A stretch of 18,878 bases of DNA, from assembly GCA_946803715.1 (NCBI GenBank), contig CAMPET010000094.1, positions 196,586-215,463 on the forward strand, read 5' to 3'. This stretch comes from Beroe ovata. Taxonomy: Eukaryota > Ctenophora > Nuda > Beroida > Beroidae. Positions within the stretch are counted from its first letter, which is position 1; the number at the start of each line of letters is the position of its first letter. The position numbers and the translations under genes are program-made. Below the pieces are notes generated by a model. The model saw only the letters and a program-made list of their open reading frames with translations, was not told the origin of the DNA and did no database searches. Positions 1-10,219 of the stretch are shown here, piece after piece.

Positions 1-39
1 CCCCTCCCCTCACCCCCTTCACCCCATTTCTCCACACAG

Positions 40-3000
40 ATGAAGGGGAGATATCGAGGGTGTATCAGAGATTCACACGGATGCTAGACACCCAGTCTAT
101 CGTGTGTGACGAGTCACAACTGTGTGAAGATATCAGGAAGAAACTCGCTAACACCAAGGGATACAACGTTGCTCACAAGTTTACCGATGCTTATGACAAT
201 CTGGTGAAATTGGTAAATATCACAATAAAGAGTGGCCTCAGACCTGTCAATCATAACACTGATATTGACAAATGACAGAATTGCCACTTCACCCTAAAAA
301 CGGTCCATGACCGCCCTTATGAATAACAGTAGATTTTAAATTGTCATAATTACAACATCCATATTCCATATTCCCCCCGAAGAACGGCCCGAAGAATCGC
401 GGAGCAGTGCTTTACTTCCTCACGTTGCTAAGCAACTCCAAATCGCGGAGTGACGTGGTTGCTCTGCTGAAGAGCAACAACGCCGCATCCCAGTACTCGA
501 GTATGGCTGGAGGTAGAGTTCAGGACTCCATGTCCAGTACGAGTAGAATGTCATCACCGCCATGTGTCGTGACAAACAGAGAGGTTACCGTCAAGAACAG
601 GTGTGTGTTGGGTGTTATTCATTGGGTCTATAAGTATGTCTGTTAGGGTTAGTGAAAGGCGGATATAAGTGAACGTGTCGCTTAGAGTTTGGCCTCTTCA
701 CTATTATCCCGACTTACAACTGTGGAGATAGGTAGCTCCCTCTCTCTTTCTTTGTATCAGGTATGATGCCCTGGTGAAGCCGAGATATGCCTCCGCTGTA
801 CTCTCAGCTGAGACATTTGACGGGTACACAGAGGCAGACCTTGTGAGAGACTTGCTATTTGTGTTCCAGGGGATTGAGACAAATGCCATCAGGTGAGACT
901 AGTCGAGACAAACTGGAGTGTAGGGATATTACGATGGATTTTGTTGGAGATATCAATTTGAAAACAATTATAAGATTATTGATCTTTGCTATTACAAACC
1001 ACTGCTGATCCTTTGCGTAATCCTTTCAGGTGGAATGCTAGTAAGATGTGTTTCATTCCTCAGCCTGTGCTAAAACTACCCAAAACTAAGCTAGACATGG
1101 CATGTAAACTAGCCGAGCTGGGATATCTTTATAAACAGGTATAGGCAATCTGACGTTATTTAATCATAGCTGAATATTGAATAGGTAGTGCTTTGGACCT
1201 TGGAGTTTTCAGCAGCTTTATAATGACTGCAGGATACTCTATTTTTTGTCACCACAACTTCAATGAGAATCACCTGGACTTCAGTAGGTATTATTAATAC
1301 CCCATAATCTCCCCTGTCTTCTCAGATAAAGAGTTTCGTTGAGCAACGTCTCTCAGAGCAGTCGTATGGACTCATCGGACAAGCATTCTGTAGTGCTATC
1401 CTACAGGAACTGAAGGAGTATTACAGAGTCATTACCGTGCTGGAAAATCAGGTATTATATTATCAGGTATCAGGTATTATATTATCAGGTATCAACTATC
1501 AGGTATTATATTATCAGGTATCAGGTATTATATTATCAGGTATCAGGTTTTATATTATCAGGTATCAGGTATTATATTATCAGGTATCAGGTTTTATATT
1601 ATCAGGTATCAGGTATTATATTATCAGGTATCAGGTTTTATATTATCAGGTATCAGGTTTTATATCATCAGGTGATTATCTTCTCTGTTCAGTGCGCGTG
1701 TATCTCTTGACACTACCTTTACTTGGTGCCAATTTTCCTTGGTGCCACTACACCCTATTACTCCCTTAACACTGCTGTCCTAGACTTGCCCCGACTCCAT
1801 TATTCCTTGACACCACTTTTCTCTTGACATCCATTTACCCTTGATATCACTTTTATCTTGACACCCCTATACCCTTGATCCCACTGATGACGTCACTTTG
1901 ACACCACTTTCTTCAGAGTGCTATTTCAAGCTGAAATATCTTCACACCTGAACTAATGAACTGTACCTATATTATATTCGAACATCTACCCTATAAGAAC
2001 AGTTGTAAATAGCTACCGCCTGCCAACTACCTCTCAATCCATAACATAACAATAACATTATCCACGTGACAACTTATCGGTAGGTAGCAGTGGTATATAG
2101 ACATATTATAGGGTGTTGTCTAACGAACTTTTGTGAGACTATGAATGAACAAATGACACTGTACATCTGCCTCACAAAAGTGAATCACGTGTTGTAGCTT
2201 AACAATTATACAAGATATTGTGTAAAAACAGTTATTCAAAATAACACAGTTTTTGTTAGCCACAGAGTGGACCATACCTAACCAATTTATGTTTTTTAAT
2301 TGAATGTTCTCGTGTTGAATTTTGCGCTGTAATAATGTAATATTTAGATCGAATAGTATTCATGAACACAGAGCGTTGTTCGGTGAAGCAGTAAATACAC
2401 AGGTTAACAGGACATGTTTCGCCTTATTTGGCTCATCTGCTGTCCCAAATTCGATTGTATAAAGTAGTGTTGTAAAGTTTAAAATAGTGCAACGTAATAC
2501 ACTTAGACTTTGAAATATATGCTAGGGTAATGATGGGTGATTTGTACGTGCCCTATTTTATCACCTTGCTCAGGATATAACCTATCAGGTTAACCGCTCT
2601 TTATAATAGGTTTGCTGAGTCATGATAGACGCGAACTGGTCGCACATATGAGTTCAGTATGTTTGCTTAAAATTGATGTTGTCATTTTAGGTACCCATTA
2701 GATTCGTTGGTCATTCCTCTCTAACTATAATGAATGAGCCCTAATCATAATGGGGTCTCGTGAAGGCAGTTTCAGCATTGATACAACACGAACTTACCGA
2801 TATCCAATAGCGATAAAAATCATTCATAACGATAAAAATCATTAGTCACATTTTTTGACTCAATAGTTTTGATGACCCAAAACCGATATTCGAAATTTCT
2901 GATGCCCGATTTTCACCGCTGGTCATTGAGAAGGGCCATAATTTAATAATGAGCACCTATTCCTCTATCGGATCATGAGCGTTGTTCATAATGAGAGAAT

Positions 3001-6000
3001 GAGGAATCATCTACGAATCAATACGAAATACAATATGGAGAGTTGGGCCCTATTAATAATATAATACAATTGATTTTTATCATTTTTATTCTCGCGAGGC
3101 TCTCGGAGCTCTGAATATGTACAAAGGCAGTTCTGAAGAGACAAAGAAAACTCTAGAACTATAATTGTCAGTCGTTAGTCGCATTTCCTTCTCGTCCTTT
3201 TCCCGCCTCTTCCTTTGATCGTCAATACTCGTGGTGATTTTGATTTGGATTTGCCGTGATGCATACGAATTGGTCTATTATCGATCGACAAGTAATTCCT
3301 TTTACTTAGTAAGGTACTTATTTCCGATCTTAGTAAGGAATCAATTCATTAACAACCTAACACCATGTCAGTCCTCATGCTCACCATGACAGAAACGGTC
3401 CTCTCGCCCAACTTTGACCTCGTCCTTGGCATTATCTCCATTCTCTGTCACGTGACAGCCACACCTCTCAACCTCATCTCTTTCCACATATTCCACAAGC
3501 AGAAACCCTCCGCCATCTACCTCGTATACAAGCTGATATCTCTGACAAACGCATGGCTGTCCGTCGCTAGTCTGCCGTACACGGTTATACTGCTCACGCG
3601 CACGCGTGACCTGCTCTATTTCGAGTCGAATACCGCGCGTGCCGTTTGGAGTATTCTCTGGGATCCCACAGTAGCGTTATCCGTATTCCTTGTCCTCACG
3701 ATAACAACTCTACGGACAATCAGCATTTTGTCGCGGAGAAAGATTGTTGTCAGGCAGAGTTGGGTTGCTATAGCAACGCTGAGCTACGTACTGGTGGTGT
3801 GGTCAGAGATTTGCGTCATGTCAGTGTTCGGGACTTATACTATCGGTGCAGATATAATACCATATCTCACTCACATGGACACTTCTATCAACTTAGCTCA
3901 GCAGATATTCTCTTTCCTCTTGCTCGCATTCCCCATAATACCACTGGTACTGATGACGTCACTGACCAGCGTCAAGCTACTCAAATCTGCCAAAACTCCC
4001 GGTCTGTCTAACAGATCGGCGTCACTAAAGAGGGAGGCGAACGCGACTGTTATCCTGTTTGCAGCTGTTTTTATAGCACTGAAACTACCACTTTTTCTGT
4101 GTTTTGTCGAGTGGTATTACGATTCCACTCACACGAACAGTCCCCTATTCGGCAAGTATCAGGACTATTCAACCTTGTATAGCTGGCCGATAGCCTATAT
4201 TGTTCTTGTACAGGTAAATGCTCTAGCTAGCCCACTGATCTACATTGCTAGAATGAACTGGTTCAGGGCTGCAGTGTGTCGGATGATCAATACCGCTGGT
4301 ATGACCAGTGTAGTGAGAGCTAGTCATACAAGTTGAGTACCTGGTATTAGAATAGCTAGTGAGTTGTGAGAACCAGTCACGGACAGACTGATTGAAAAGT
4401 GAAAGTAGGATTCCACTGATTGGAAATTGTTAGTGTGATGTAACTGAGATAATGTCAATGGATAAACAGTCGAGTGATTTCTAAGTTTCTAATTTGTTAA
4501 TTTTAGGATTTAGATTTTGGTTTTAGGCTTAGTGCTTACTGCTTATTGTTGGGTATTTAGGCTAGAATAGGAAGTTAGAATTTTAAGGCTAGTATTTTTT
4601 TAACCCATCACAATTATCCGATGAAAGAAAAATATTCAGTATGCTTTCATTGAATATTAATTATATCATTAACGGGTACCTTGAATATCATTACTTGTCA
4701 TCAATAATTGACAGCTTGTCATTCCGAGAGTCAACTCCGACCGACTATTATGAAACACTCTGACCTTCTTATACAGAATCATAAATCGGAGCTCATGGCA
4801 AATTTGTCCTTTCCCTCCCCCCTAATAACCCTACTCAAATCCCTCATTCGCCACATGTGTCCCGAATACCCAACTCGGTAATTCCTGTTGGGTATTCTCG
4901 ACATTGGGTACTCTAGAGGTTGGGTATTCCGTACCCCAATCCAATCTAACTTACCTCCTCCCAGAACTCTATCGGTAAGCTCTCTCTGCACCGTCTTCTG
5001 GTCTGGTCGACAGATACACTGGATCATCTGCGTCTACTGTGTAGTCTGGTGAACCAGGCTGGGTATCTGAATGGAGGAGCACTCGCGTCCTGTCTACACA
5101 CGTTCTTACACTACGGTGACCCCGCATTTCACTACCTTGTCAATCAGGTGATTACATTGTCAATCAGGTGATTACCTTGTCAATCAAGTGATTAGCCCAA
5201 TCAGGTGATAAGCTCAATCAGGTGATAACCACAATTTCCTTGATATGACCTTGAGAACAATTTAAAAAAGTCAGTGTGTTTTTCATATAGTATCATATTC
5301 ACAGAAGCCTTTGCCCCACGGTGACTCAACACTAGATCTATTATTTACGTTATCTATGATACTTCTGTAGAGTGTTCAACAATTTCTAAAAAACAATTTC
5401 TTGTGTTTCCCAATAAGACATCGCACTGACCAACCCTCCCCAGATACTGCACCTGACGACCCGCCCGCTCCGCGAAATGTTACGGAGGTGGATTTACGAA
5501 GGGGATTGTTCCGATATGTACGGCGAGTTCTTCATCACGGTGGACACAAATGTACCTGAGGACTTGCTTTGGGAGAGCAAGTACTCCATAAAGGAGGAGA
5601 TGTTACCGAGTTTCATACCCAAAGTCATGGCAGATAAAATACTGCTAATAGGTGAAGGGGAGAGGGAGAATTTATATGTGGGGACTGAAGTACGGTAGGA
5701 CGGACAGAGCATTGGGCGTGGACTGTGGGGGATGGATCATGGCTGAGGGAATGAGTCCAGTGTGAATGTAGTGGCCAGTTTTCTGGGTGGGTAACACCGG
5801 GAAATGATCGAGTTGCTTGTTAGCGTTGGAGTATAGTTCCAGTGTGTGGAACATGTGTGGGATATGTGTGGGGCACGTGTGGGGCGTTGGCATGTGAGAG
5901 TGTGGGGATGGAGGACTGTGGGCGTGGAGTAAGGTTGCCGTTTCAGTGATTTGGTGGTGCTAATCAGTTGTAAGAAGGTCAATTATGACCTTGCCACCTC

Positions 6001-8643
6001 AAGAGAGTACTAATTAGCTCATAATGTCATGGTCCTCATTATCAGTCAGTGACACCACGTGTATTTCAGGGAAGACAATCAATTTTATTCGGACTGTATG
6101 TCGTGATCACAGTCCAATCAACTTTCCCTTCTCGACGGTTGCTACCAACAACCAGGAACTCAATGATATCATTGGTCCTGATCTTCATTCTCATATTTCT
6201 GAGGTACGTTCATTCGTGATAATGTGTCACGTGAGTTGATCACGCGGCATATATATAATGCCCTTGAGTACTATGAAAGCTGTAGAAAGCATGCCCGTCA
6301 ACAACATGACACTACCATGACATCTGGAGCTGTTGTAACCATGACAACCGTGACAGGTGAACAGGATAACATCGGCCCATCTCATTGGTCTACTCAAGAA
6401 GAAGTATCTGTTATGTGAACATCTCACGGCACTACGTGACTACCTCCTACTGGGACAGGTACAGGAAATAAGAGTGGGGGGGGGGAGAATGGCGTTGTGA
6501 CAAATAATATCCATTATGATAACTCGTTCTTAACACGGATAGCAGTACTCACGTACCAAATCATCCCATGTCACGTACCAAATGAATTACACAATCTCGA
6601 TAAATCTCGATAAATCACGAACAAATCAAGCTTATCTCGTTATCAGGGAGACTTCATCCAACATCTGATGGACTTGATCTGTAAAGATCTGTCTGGACTG
6701 TCGAAGGAATTACAGCCAGCTATGTTGCAGTCAAAACTGGAGGTACGCCAAGAAATGTGGTTCATACTTAGTTCATACTAAATACATTAATTTGTCTGAA
6801 AATGATCATTGATTGCTCAGTCATCATCTCACTCTCTCTCTCTCTCTCATGCCCCCGCTACCTCAGACTGCACAACGGGCAACAAACGCTCAGTATCACC
6901 ACAGTGACGTCATAGGACGTGTCAACGTCATCAAACTCGAGGAGAGCTGGGGAGATAAGGGTTGGGATGTGTTCAGCATTGACTACGTGCTCACCGGTCC
7001 TCTTACTGTCATTGTCAGCCAGGAGAGCAAGGAGATATACCTCGGTATTTTCAGGTAGATTGGGGTTTTCGAGTAGATACATGGGGGTTTTCGTGTAGAT
7101 ACATTGGGGTTTTTGGGATATTGGGGTAAAGCTTGCTCGGGGGTTATGGGGTTCTAATCCTCTCATACAGATTTCCGTTGCATATTGCGGCGACATAAAG
7201 ATTCAGTCTTGCTCTTTCCCACAAGGGGACAAACTTCTCGGCATCTCACATCACTCCTGTACAGAATGCTGTGGAGTACTAAGCGTATAGAGTACGGGTT
7301 ACGGCGTATCTGGGCTCGTACTACAACCTGGGATCGGACTCTGTCCCACATTATACCACAAGTTAGGGAGTTCCGACATCAGATCAACATGTTGTGTAGC
7401 GAGATGCAGCATTTTATCTCACAGGTATGTAGTGTGTGTGTGTGTGTGTGCGTGTGTTTGTGGGGTGTGTGTGTGTGTGTGTGGGAGGTGTGGGGGTGAA
7501 TCAGTATTCAGTATGTCTCTCATTTGTAAGAATTTTCCAACTTCTCCGCTATCGTGTTTGATTTTCATGCGCGTGTGAGTTATGTATTGTTTGAACTCTC
7601 TCATTGTGTCTCATGCGAATGTTACTGAACCGTCCAATCTATAGTTTACAAGTTCCAACTTAACCCTGCCCCACAGGTACAATACTACATCAATTTCGAG
7701 GTGTTGGAGTGTTCTTGGAAAGAGTTTGAGTCCGCAGTTAACACAGCGGAGAATCTGGACAACATAATCGACGCTCACAGGAGATTTCTCTGTATTGTCA
7801 GCGAGCGACTTATGCTAAATCAGGAACATTTACCGGTAAAATAGTGAGGGGATTTGAACCTTGCTCAAAGCGAGATCAAACTCATTTTACCCATGAATAA
7901 GTGCAGAAAGGAAACCCCCTGACCCTATACGAACAATATCCCGTGAACTTAATCCAGGTGTTGACGAATCTATACATGAACTACAAGAACTCCAGCGCGT
8001 TTATCGATGCGTATGACAAGGTTTACGAGGTACTGAAGAAACACGATATGATTCGAGAACGAAGGAGAGACAATATCAACACAAAGACGGCTCAGGGTAG
8101 GTGCCGGACTGTTGGAAATACATAAACAGCTGATGAAACTGGTGAAAAAAGCTGATAGTACTGTTGAAAAATGAGTTGGTATTCCCACTAAATCAATGTT
8201 CAGACAGCAGTCTCTGAATCGGTTGTACTATCTGAAACTATTGCTGATTCAGGTGGATGGGGAACGAATTCTACCGAAACTAGCAAAGCTCAAAAGGAGG
8301 ATGCGGACCTGGATAATCTGATAGCAGATACATCCGCTTCCTTCAAGAGCATTCACAAGGCATTCGCGCAATCTCTTTCAGAATTCTTGCAGTCTCTTAC
8401 TTCGGTTAGATGTCTATCCCTTCATTTGCTTGTTCCAAATTCAACAAATTATGAAGTATACATTCCGATAAATAAATTTTTGGTTCAAACGAAAATTGTG
8501 ATTCAAACGGAATTTTTCAGCAACAAGATGATTCAATGAAGTTCCTTTCTCTACGTATTGACTTCAATGAACACTACAAGCAGCAGCATGGCACGTCTTT
8601 CAACAGCCCTTACATAAACCGAACCAAATCTATTGTTATCTAA
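40..8643 (+). CDS. TUBGCP3: Gamma-tubulin complex component 3 (GCP3), 5'-truncated, 16 exons
   Basis: This protein is a core subunit of the gamma-tubulin ring complex, which nucleates microtubules at centrosomes and other organising centres. Exons: 40-212, 383-600, 761-892, 1030-1138, 1326-1451, 4965-5147, 5444-5651, 6070-6203, 6357-6458, 6647-6742, 6867-7054, 7265-7424, 7677-7835, 7907-8096, 8253-8404, 8521-8643. Every junction is GT-AG and the phases agree, giving 816 residues plus a split codon; from memory the human protein is about 907. GRIP1 landmarks are LVRDLLFVFQG (about residues 157-167), YGLIGQAFCSAILQELKEYY and RRWIYEGD. GRIP2 landmarks are YLLLGQGDFIQHLMDL, RATNAQ, GWDVFSIDY, YYINFEVLECSW and the C-terminal FLSLRIDFNEHYK. 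These follow animal GCP3 in order rather than GCP2, 4, 5 or 6. The start codon lies left of the window. The exon 8/9 junction is the least certain; the donor GTTAGA at 8405 is weak but required. Confidence 0.93.
1452..1671 (+). repeat. 22-nt minisatellite starting at the GCP3 intron 5 donor
   Basis: About ten copies of a 22-nt unit, made of a 15-nt part (GTATTATATTATCAG, with GTTTT variants) and a 7-nt part (GTATCAG). The array begins at the true donor, AATCAG|GTATTA. Each sub-unit starts with GT and ends with CAG, so a CAG|GT junction recurs every 15 or 7 nt. One irregular 14-nt sub-unit lies at 1489-1502. Confidence 0.9.
1690..1915 (+). repeat. Degenerate tandem repeat around CTTGACACCAC
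   Basis: A diverged repeat zone in GCP3 intron 5. Variants of TTGACACCACTTTT or CCTTGATACCAC recur about every 17-22 nt, for example near 1706, 1807, 1824, 1842, 1857, 1874 and 1898. The copies vary too much to give a fixed period by eye. No coding content is apparent. Confidence 0.55.
3365..4336 (+). CDS. Intronless class A-like seven-helix receptor nested in GCP3 intron 5
   Basis: A complete 323-residue ORF with seven hydrophobic segments: TM1 about 19-43, TM2 51-78, TM3 100-122, TM4 132-155, TM5 178-205, TM6 225-250, TM7 271-297. TM7 ends in NALASPLIYIARMNWFR, a variant of the class A N(S/D)PxxY motif followed by the start of helix 8, so the rhodopsin-like fold is fairly clear. The key motifs are degenerate: the E/DRY position at the end of TM3 reads TLRTISI, TM6 has IALKLP instead of CWxP, and the usual TM3/ECL2 disulfide cysteines are not seen. 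It is probably a plasma-membrane receptor of unknown ligand from a lineage-expanded orphan family. It has the same orientation as its host gene. The first ATG, at 3365, leaves a short N-terminus; M5 and M8 are alternatives. No AATAAA signal is obvious downstream. Confidence 0.85.
   Translation: MSVLMLTMTETVLSPNFDLVLGIISILCHVTATPLNLISFHIFHKQKPSAIYLVYKLISLTNAWLSVASLPYTVILLTRTRDLLYFESNTARAVWSILWDPTVALSVFLVLTITTLRTISILSRRKIVVRQSWVAIATLSYVLVVWSEICVMSVFGTYTIGADIIPYLTHMDTSINLAQQIFSFLLLAFPIIPLVLMTSLTSVKLLKSAKTPGLSNRSASLKREANATVILFAAVFIALKLPLFLCFVEWYYDSTHTNSPLFGKYQDYSTLYSWPIAYIVLVQVNALASPLIYIARMNWFRAAVCRMINTAGMTSVVRASHTS
4864..4929. repeat. Four copies of a 10-mer, one inverted, before the exon 6 acceptor
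   Basis: TTGGGTATTC occurs at 4888-4897 and 4920-4929, with a one-base variant at 4904-4913. Its exact reverse complement GAATACCCAA lies at 4864-4873. The inverted copy and the first direct copy form a perfect 10-bp stem with a 14-nt loop, and the exon 6 acceptor is at 4964. Confidence 0.75.
5131..5227 (+). repeat. 20/17-nt repeat spanning the GCP3 exon 6 - intron 6 junction
   Basis: The last exonic bases, ACCTTGTCAATCAG, and the first intronic bases, GTGATTAC, recur in tandem. Donor-like GTGATT or GTGATA sites lie at 5148 (true donor), 5168, 5188, 5205 and 5222. The first two units are 20 nt, the next two 17 nt. Four of the five sites follow CAATCAG; the one at 5188 follows CAATCAA. Confidence 0.88.
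6236..6356 (+). other. Open stretch inside GCP3 intron 8
   Basis: This part of intron 8 (6204-6356) reads open on the plus strand, with peptides such as ITRHIYNALEYYESC. I exclude it from the gene because joining GAG|GTACGT at 6203/6204 to the acceptor ending at 6356 gives a phase-0 join whose peptide, SHISEVNRITSAHLIG, keeps family spacing. Including it would need a 32-nt intron plus a second weak donor. An alternative isoform is possible. Confidence 0.45.
6831..6849 (+). repeat. (CT)n microsatellite in the pyrimidine tract of GCP3 intron 10
   Basis: A short CT run lies about 17 nt upstream of the acceptor at 6866. It probably serves as part of the pyrimidine tract. Confidence 0.75.
7432..7483 (+). 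repeat. (GT)n microsatellite next to the GCP3 intron 12 donor
   Basis: Two GT runs separated by CGTGTGTTTGTGGG begin seven bases after the donor CACAG|GTATGT at 7424/7425. Like the longer arrays in other introns, it multiplies GT dinucleotides at a 5' splice site, but the exon end is not copied. Confidence 0.85.
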
Positions 8644-8879
8644 TGTATATAATATCCTTCAATATCATTTATGATTTGAATTCGGGCGAATTTTTACCTT
8701 TTTTAATCTAATTGAGGACATTCTTCATGTTTGTACTGTAAACTTAATTCTGTATTTGATATATTTGAACCTTATTATAGTAGCTAAAATTTCAGTTCGA
8801 GTGTCATCGTTTCATTTAGATTGCGCCAAAAGTGGGGCATTCGGAATTTAAAAGCTATTACAGGTTTTTCTGGAAGACG

Positions 8880-9500
8880 CGAGCTAGTGAAAAGTGATGA
8901 CTCCGCGCGTGAAATGGAATTAAACTTTTTAGTTTTNTCGTAACATTTGGTACCAGATTCCCTTTCATAGAATTGTAATTCATTTTCCGGTATTACCTGA
9001 ACTGTACTCAACTTTCGCCTTATTACTAGCAAATCTTTCCAAAGTGAAGGACCCAAATTAAGCTGCGCGCGGCTGAGCCGCGCCGCCGTACCATTTTCAC
9101 TAGACCCTTGCTGACGCAAGCCGCTTCGCGGCTTGCATCAGCGGTCTAGCATCGCCAGACAAATAAAATCTGACAAAGCTGTCTGAGAATAAGTTTGCGC
9201 CGCGCGCGCGCGCAAAACGAAATTCTCGACAGGGTCTATCATCGATCGACAAATCATTCGGCAATTTTCCCGCGCTGAGCTGCAGTGCTGCACTGCGCGC
9301 GCGTGATGCCGTGATCAAATTGAAATAGTCCGCGCATAAAACTATATAGCACCGCACGCGGAGTTTTGTGGTTTCCACGACTTTTCAGATATGAAAAGTG
9401 TGCAACTGAGATCATCACTGCAGTACTGCACATCAGGCTTTGCAGCAAAATTGCGCGGCGCGGTAGGGAATACATCCCGCATCCGCGCCGGCAAGCATCT
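8880..9500. repeat. GC-rich, palindrome-rich island, possible mobile-element remnant
   Basis: Base composition changes sharply from the AT-rich flanks, with many CGCG tracts and several near-perfect inverted repeats: GCGCGGC-TGA-GCCGCGC at 9067-9083, a long hairpin at 9100-9149, and GCAGTGC-T-GCACTGC near 9281-9295. Minus-strand ORFs of 60-111 codons exist but are compositionally odd, overlap one another, and match no family I recognise. One N lies near 8937. I infer a dispersed repeat or transposon fragment, without proof. Confidence 0.4.
9100..9149. repeat. 50-nt imperfect hairpin
   Basis: CTAGACC pairs with GGTCTAG at the outer ends. After a 3-nt bulge (CTT), GCTGACGCAAGCCGC pairs with GCGGCTTGCATCAGC with a single C/A mismatch, closing on the loop TTC. 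About 21 of 22 stem positions pair. Confidence 0.85.
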
Positions 9501-10219
9501 TGTAATTGTATGTAATAGCAGTATAATCATTAATCAGTAGTTTAATCTTGCATAACAATTAGATATTGCAATTGCATTATTGCGTTGACCATCACTGCAT
9601 TGTTGAACACGGATTCAATTCCTAGTTTAACATACCATATTGCCGTACACTGTACAGCAATTGGATGTCCACCAGTCCACTGTGCTCAGCGCTACTCCAC
9701 TTCTGGCTAGACACATAACCATTCTCTCTTGACCAAAGTCGATTTTTGATGCCCTGTTGATATTAAATGTGCTGTTGGTATTAAATGCCCTGTTGGTGCT
9801 TATAAATGTTTCCTTGTGTCTCTGCCTCCACAGCTACAGTACTCCATTGAAGCGAGTAGATTTTGTTCAAGCTAGTCTATATGTTCTCAGGTTCACACTT
9901 CAAATATTTGCAAATATAAATTGTTATCATAAAGTATTAAACTTATCACTTTTAAATTTGAAGAGCAAAGGTTAGTAGGTTAAACTTTGCTCAAATCCCG
10001 AACCAGACTTATGTCTTAGAACTGTCAATTATCAATAGAAGGATATACACCTCCTTGATGTTGATATTCTGTCTTAATACAGTTAACTCTGACTCAGTGC
10101 CATATGCATATTGTATACCATCTACTGATTCTATTGCCATTTATTTGAATTCCTTTATCTAGAGAAGTGAGTGGTGAAGAACCAACCAGTTTATTCTTAT
10201 ATCTTCAGACTTCACAGAA

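Larger units (their letters stand above)
1452..4964 (+). other. GCP3 intron 5, 3.5-kb host intron
   Basis: This intron is about ten times longer than its neighbours, which are mostly 70-420 nt. It opens with a 22-nt tandem array at the donor (1452-1671), followed by a degenerate repeat zone (1690-1915). AT-rich sequence without recognisable exons runs from about 1920 to 3364, with a 19-nt duplication around GATAAAAATCATT near 2813-2845. The intronless receptor gene occupies 3365-4336. AT-rich sequence follows to about 4860, then a cluster of a 10-mer near the acceptor. The GCP3 protein reads in phase 0 across the intron, so no coding exon is needed inside it. The linker between the two flanking exons is about ten residues shorter than I recall for the human protein, so a missed microexon cannot be excluded. 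Confidence 0.8.
8644..10219. other. Intergenic region between GCP3 and Rab32
   Basis: No convincing exon is seen. The first 200 nt are AT-rich and should hold the GCP3 3' UTR; the first AATAAA on the plus strand is near 9161. A GC-rich palindromic island fills about 8880-9500. An imperfect 18-nt triplet repeat around CTGTTGGTATTAAATG occupies about 9752-9808. A possible 5' UTR exon of the Rab32 gene (acceptor near 9831, CAG|GTTCAC near 9889) has splice-like borders but no other support. Confidence 0.6.

Noticed and set aside
1437-1769. 110-codon plus-strand ORF full of YYQVSGIILSG repeats
   Set aside because: It is the GCP3 exon 5 end read on into the intronic 22-nt minisatellite; the donor at 1452 ends the exon and the next exon joins in phase.
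3646-4011. 121-codon ORF inside the receptor gene
   Set aside because: An overlapping frame of the seven-helix receptor, without membrane segments or known motifs.
5672-5982. Minus-strand ORFs rich in His/Pro/Thr (5672-5893, 5737-5982)
   Set aside because: They lie within GCP3 intron 7, over G/T-rich plus-strand sequence with repeated GTGTGGG; no domain is seen and the two frames overlap.
6224-6418. ORF covering GCP3 intron 8 and exon 9
   Set aside because: It is in the wrong frame for exon 9 (GLLKKKYLLCEHLTALRDY); family alignment supports removing 6204-6356 as one intron.
8784-9530. Overlapping minus-strand ORFs in the GC-rich island
   Set aside because: Four overlapping frames without family motifs, and the composition follows the CG-rich palindromes; treated as non-coding repeat-like DNA.
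9757-9975. Hydrophobic 72-codon plus-strand ORF
   Set aside because: It covers an 18-nt degenerate repeat and AT-rich DNA; the apparent signal-peptide character comes from the repeat.
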